Shown here: in pieces, positions 62,278-64,000 of the stretch
Position numbering within the stretch: the stretch's first letter is position 1
Layout of the letters: each line of letters opens with the position of its first letter
Assembly: GCA_018267095.1 (NCBI GenBank)
Contig: JAFDZC010000006.1
Coordinates: 1-64,000, forward strand
From: Bacteroidota bacterium
GTDB lineage: Bacteria; Bacteroidota; Bacteroidia; Flavobacteriales; Flavobacteriaceae
DNA length: 64,000 nt
Direction: 5' to 3'
Notes under the pieces: model-generated
Told to the model about the DNA's origin: nothing
Database searches by the model: none
The model's input: only the letters and a program-made list of their open reading frames with translations
Program-made: the position numbers and the translations under genes

Positions 62278-64000
62278 TTAGTTCATGATTTTCTTTGAAC
62301 TTACTTTTCCGTTGTCAAGTGTTATTTTGGCTAAGTAAACACCGCGAGCAAAATTAAAAAGTGTTTTGAATTCATTGCTTTGCGGTTGGTAATTGGCGAT
62401 TAGTTTTCCGGTAATGTCAAACACTTCGATGTTATTGATACGCGAATTGCTTTGTGCAAATAATTCGTGTTGAATAATGCCGACACTTACATTCTGTTGG
62501 TCAAAATCAACATTTGCTAACGCTGAATTGTTGTATCTAATGACAAAGCGATGGTCAAAAACACCGGCTTCAGAGGTAAATACATACGGACTTTGTTTCA
62601 GGTCGTGAATAATATTAAGCTGTTTGTCTTCAATAAAAATATCTTGATGCTCAAACATGCCATCAACACCATCTAATCCGAATGAATAACTGTCAGCGTG
62701 TGTTGCTTTGTAACCTAAAATCACTTGATCTTGCGCATCAAAAGGCAACGGACGGCCTTGAATGGCTAAATGTTTGTCTGGAATAATTGAATACAAAGTC
62801 ATTCCGCTTGTTTCATCCATCGGAACACCGTCATACATGCGATCCCATCCTAAAGTCGCATCATCTTTATAGCCAATCAAGGTTTGACTAAAGCCATTGC
62901 TGCTGTCAATTAAATCAACCCAGTAGCGATGATTGTCAACGGCGGCATGTCGAAAGAACTGACTGTTGTTGCCCGCAACACGCATTGAGTTTTTAAAGGT
63001 AGCAGGAGTAGGTGATGGAGCGGTTCCTGTACTTTTGGTAAAGAAACCTTGGCCAACGCTTATGTATCCATTGGGTACAGCCCCTCCAGAACCCGCTTGA
63101 ATCCCTCTGAGTCCAACGGCACCCAAACTATTCCAGGCAGCATAATCATTACTCGTATAATTGTATGCGTAACTTCCGTAGAAAGGGTTTGGATTAGCTG
63201 CACTGATCGGAGAATTATGCGTCCAGAAATAAATGGTTCCGTCTATTACCGGAATGTTGGCCGGATCAGTCAAGAATGCCTGAGCATCAAGAGCAGACGG
63301 ATACGGATTACCCAAAAGGTTGTATTTGTCGTCACTTACCCCGGCGGCCAATGTCCCATGCTGAATCGGACTTGAAATTACGCCATTGTTTGGAGTTCCA
63401 ATGAAATTAGCAGTATAAGGTACTTTTGTGCCTACTGAAGTAGAATAGGTTTGTGGGGCTCTGACAATATACCCTTTTCTTGGATCCATAACTGTGGCCG
63501 TACTTTCTTGTGCCCATGTTCCGGCTGCATTGGCAATAGTTGGTGTCCAACTATAATACTTGTCAGGTTGCGTAGCTGGAGATAACATGCCTAACGTATA
63601 GGCTGAGGCTAGTGTTACTGGTGATCCCCAATACGTATAATCATAACGATACATCGGTTGGGTGATGCGCTCGATGGTTACGATTCCGGAGTTGGTTGAG
63701 CTATCGTTTGTTTGCAACAAACTGGCATTGTTCGTAAAAGTGAGCGAACCTCCACTAACGTTTAAACCTCCAGATAAAGTGAGCGTTGCCGGGTCGTTGA
63801 ATACGACATTTCCACTAGATACAGTACAATTACAACCCGATAAATTGGCCGAACTTGTAAAGTTGCCCGAGAACTGAAGATTTGTGCTGCCTGAAGGTGC
63901 TCCAAGACTCCAAGTGGTTCCGTTCCAAATATTTGGATTCATGGTGATTGCGCCCGTGCTTGTACTTGCGCAGCCCGTTACGGTATTGGTTACCGAGGCG
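62278..64000 (-). CDS. T9SS type-A secreted protein, partial (5' end outside window)
   Basis: At least 574 residues are visible. The reading frame continues without a stop to the window edge (ASVTNTVTGCASTSTGAIT before the first Met), so the true start lies beyond 64000. Content: polar beta-rich repeats (LSGCNCTVSSGNVVF), a region with WGSPVT, YNLLGNPYPSALDAQAF and GQGFFTKSTG that is common in Bacteroidota surface proteins, and a C-terminal type-A sorting domain (IEVFDITGKLIANYQ, FARGVYLAKITLDNGKV). No catalytic motif. Exported and processed by the T9SS/PorU system encoded earlier in the window. Confidence 0.88.
   Translation of the reverse strand, partial: ASVTNTVTGCASTSTGAITMNPNIWNGTTWSLGAPSGSTNLQFSGNFTSSANLSGCNCTVSSGNVVFNDPATLTLSGGLNVSGGSLTFTNNASLLQTNDSSTNSGIVTIERITQPMYRYDYTYWGSPVTLASAYTLGMLSPATQPDKYYSWTPTIANAAGTWAQESTATVMDPRKGYIVRAPQTYSTSVGTKVPYTANFIGTPNNGVISSPIQHGTLAAGVSDDKYNLLGNPYPSALDAQAFLTDPANIPVIDGTIYFWTHNSPISAANPNPFYGSYAYNYTSNDYAAWNSLGAVGLRGIQAGSGGAVPNGYISVGQGFFTKSTGTAPSPTPATFKNSMRVAGNNSQFFRHAAVDNHRYWVDLIDSSNGFSQTLIGYKDDATLGWDRMYDGVPMDETSGMTLYSIIPDKHLAIQGRPLPFDAQDQVILGYKATHADSYSFGLDGVDGMFEHQDIFIEDKQLNIIHDLKQSPYVFTSEAGVFDHRFVIRYNNSALANVDFDQQNVSVGIIQHELFAQSNSRINNIEVFDITGKLIANYQPQSNEFKTLFNFARGVYLAKITLDNGKVSSKKIMN

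Overview
The window is chromosomal DNA of a gliding-type Flavobacteriaceae bacterium, most likely Flavobacterium or a close relative. The evidence is the type IX secretion/gliding cluster (porV, porU, gldJ), three secreted proteins with T9SS C-terminal signals (two type A, one type B), Bacteroidota-type promoters (TTTG near -33, TAnnTTTG near -7), A-rich leaders instead of Shine-Dalgarno sites, and moderate-to-low GC by eye. There is no prophage, IS element, CRISPR array or rRNA operon. Gene density is high and most genes are core metabolism.

Layout. 0-6.6 kb (minus): M1 aminopeptidase lipoprotein, pdhC and pdhA (pyruvate dehydrogenase E2 and E1 alpha), cdd, porV. 6.6-12.4 kb: porU (minus) and gldJ (plus), the T9SS/gliding core. 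12.4-18.9 kb: murF, two tRNA-Val genes, folC, an exbB/exbD pair convergent with a tonB-like gene, and an amino-acid dehydrogenase. 19.1-24.8 kb: secreted reprolysin-like metalloprotease with FN3 and lamin-tail domains, anmK, acyl-CoA dehydrogenase. 24.9-30.7 kb: a Crp/Fnr regulator followed by a tight eight-gene operon (DM13 lipoprotein, outer-membrane beta-barrel, YHS protein, DoxX-like, DinB-like, TANGO2/NRDE, ATP-grasp ligase, LysE-like exporter). The operon is preceded by a Crp-sized palindrome and a -7 box, and is the best candidate here for an undescribed functional system.

30.7-37.5 kb: LytTR response regulator with a propeller-type sensor kinase, small membrane proteins, SDR, SprT-like protein, mannose-1-phosphate guanylyltransferase. 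37.6-40.9 kb: large T9SS type-B surface protein. 40.9-47.3 kb (minus): MlaF/MlaE lipid transporter parts, family 2 glycosyltransferase, two paralogous WG-repeat proteins flanking a methyltransferase, a KAS III-like enzyme, truncated haemoglobin. 47.3-60 kb: gcvP, UbiA-like membrane protein, M3 peptidase, purE/purK, a helical hypothetical protein, hpt, adk, CNNM/CorC-type protein, obgE. 60-64 kb: S46 dipeptidyl-peptidase and a T9SS type-A secreted protein whose 5' end lies beyond the window.

Non-coding structure. A family of GC-rich dispersed intergenic repeats occurs about seven times, several copies beginning directly after a stop codon. A tandem pair of 36-bp units with inverted ends lies in the gap between obgE and the S46 peptidase. 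The two WG genes share a conserved promoter. Many genes have hairpin terminators, often shared between convergent genes. Several long ORFs start upstream of the true start; I chose internal ATGs where promoter position, terminator overlap or family length required it.
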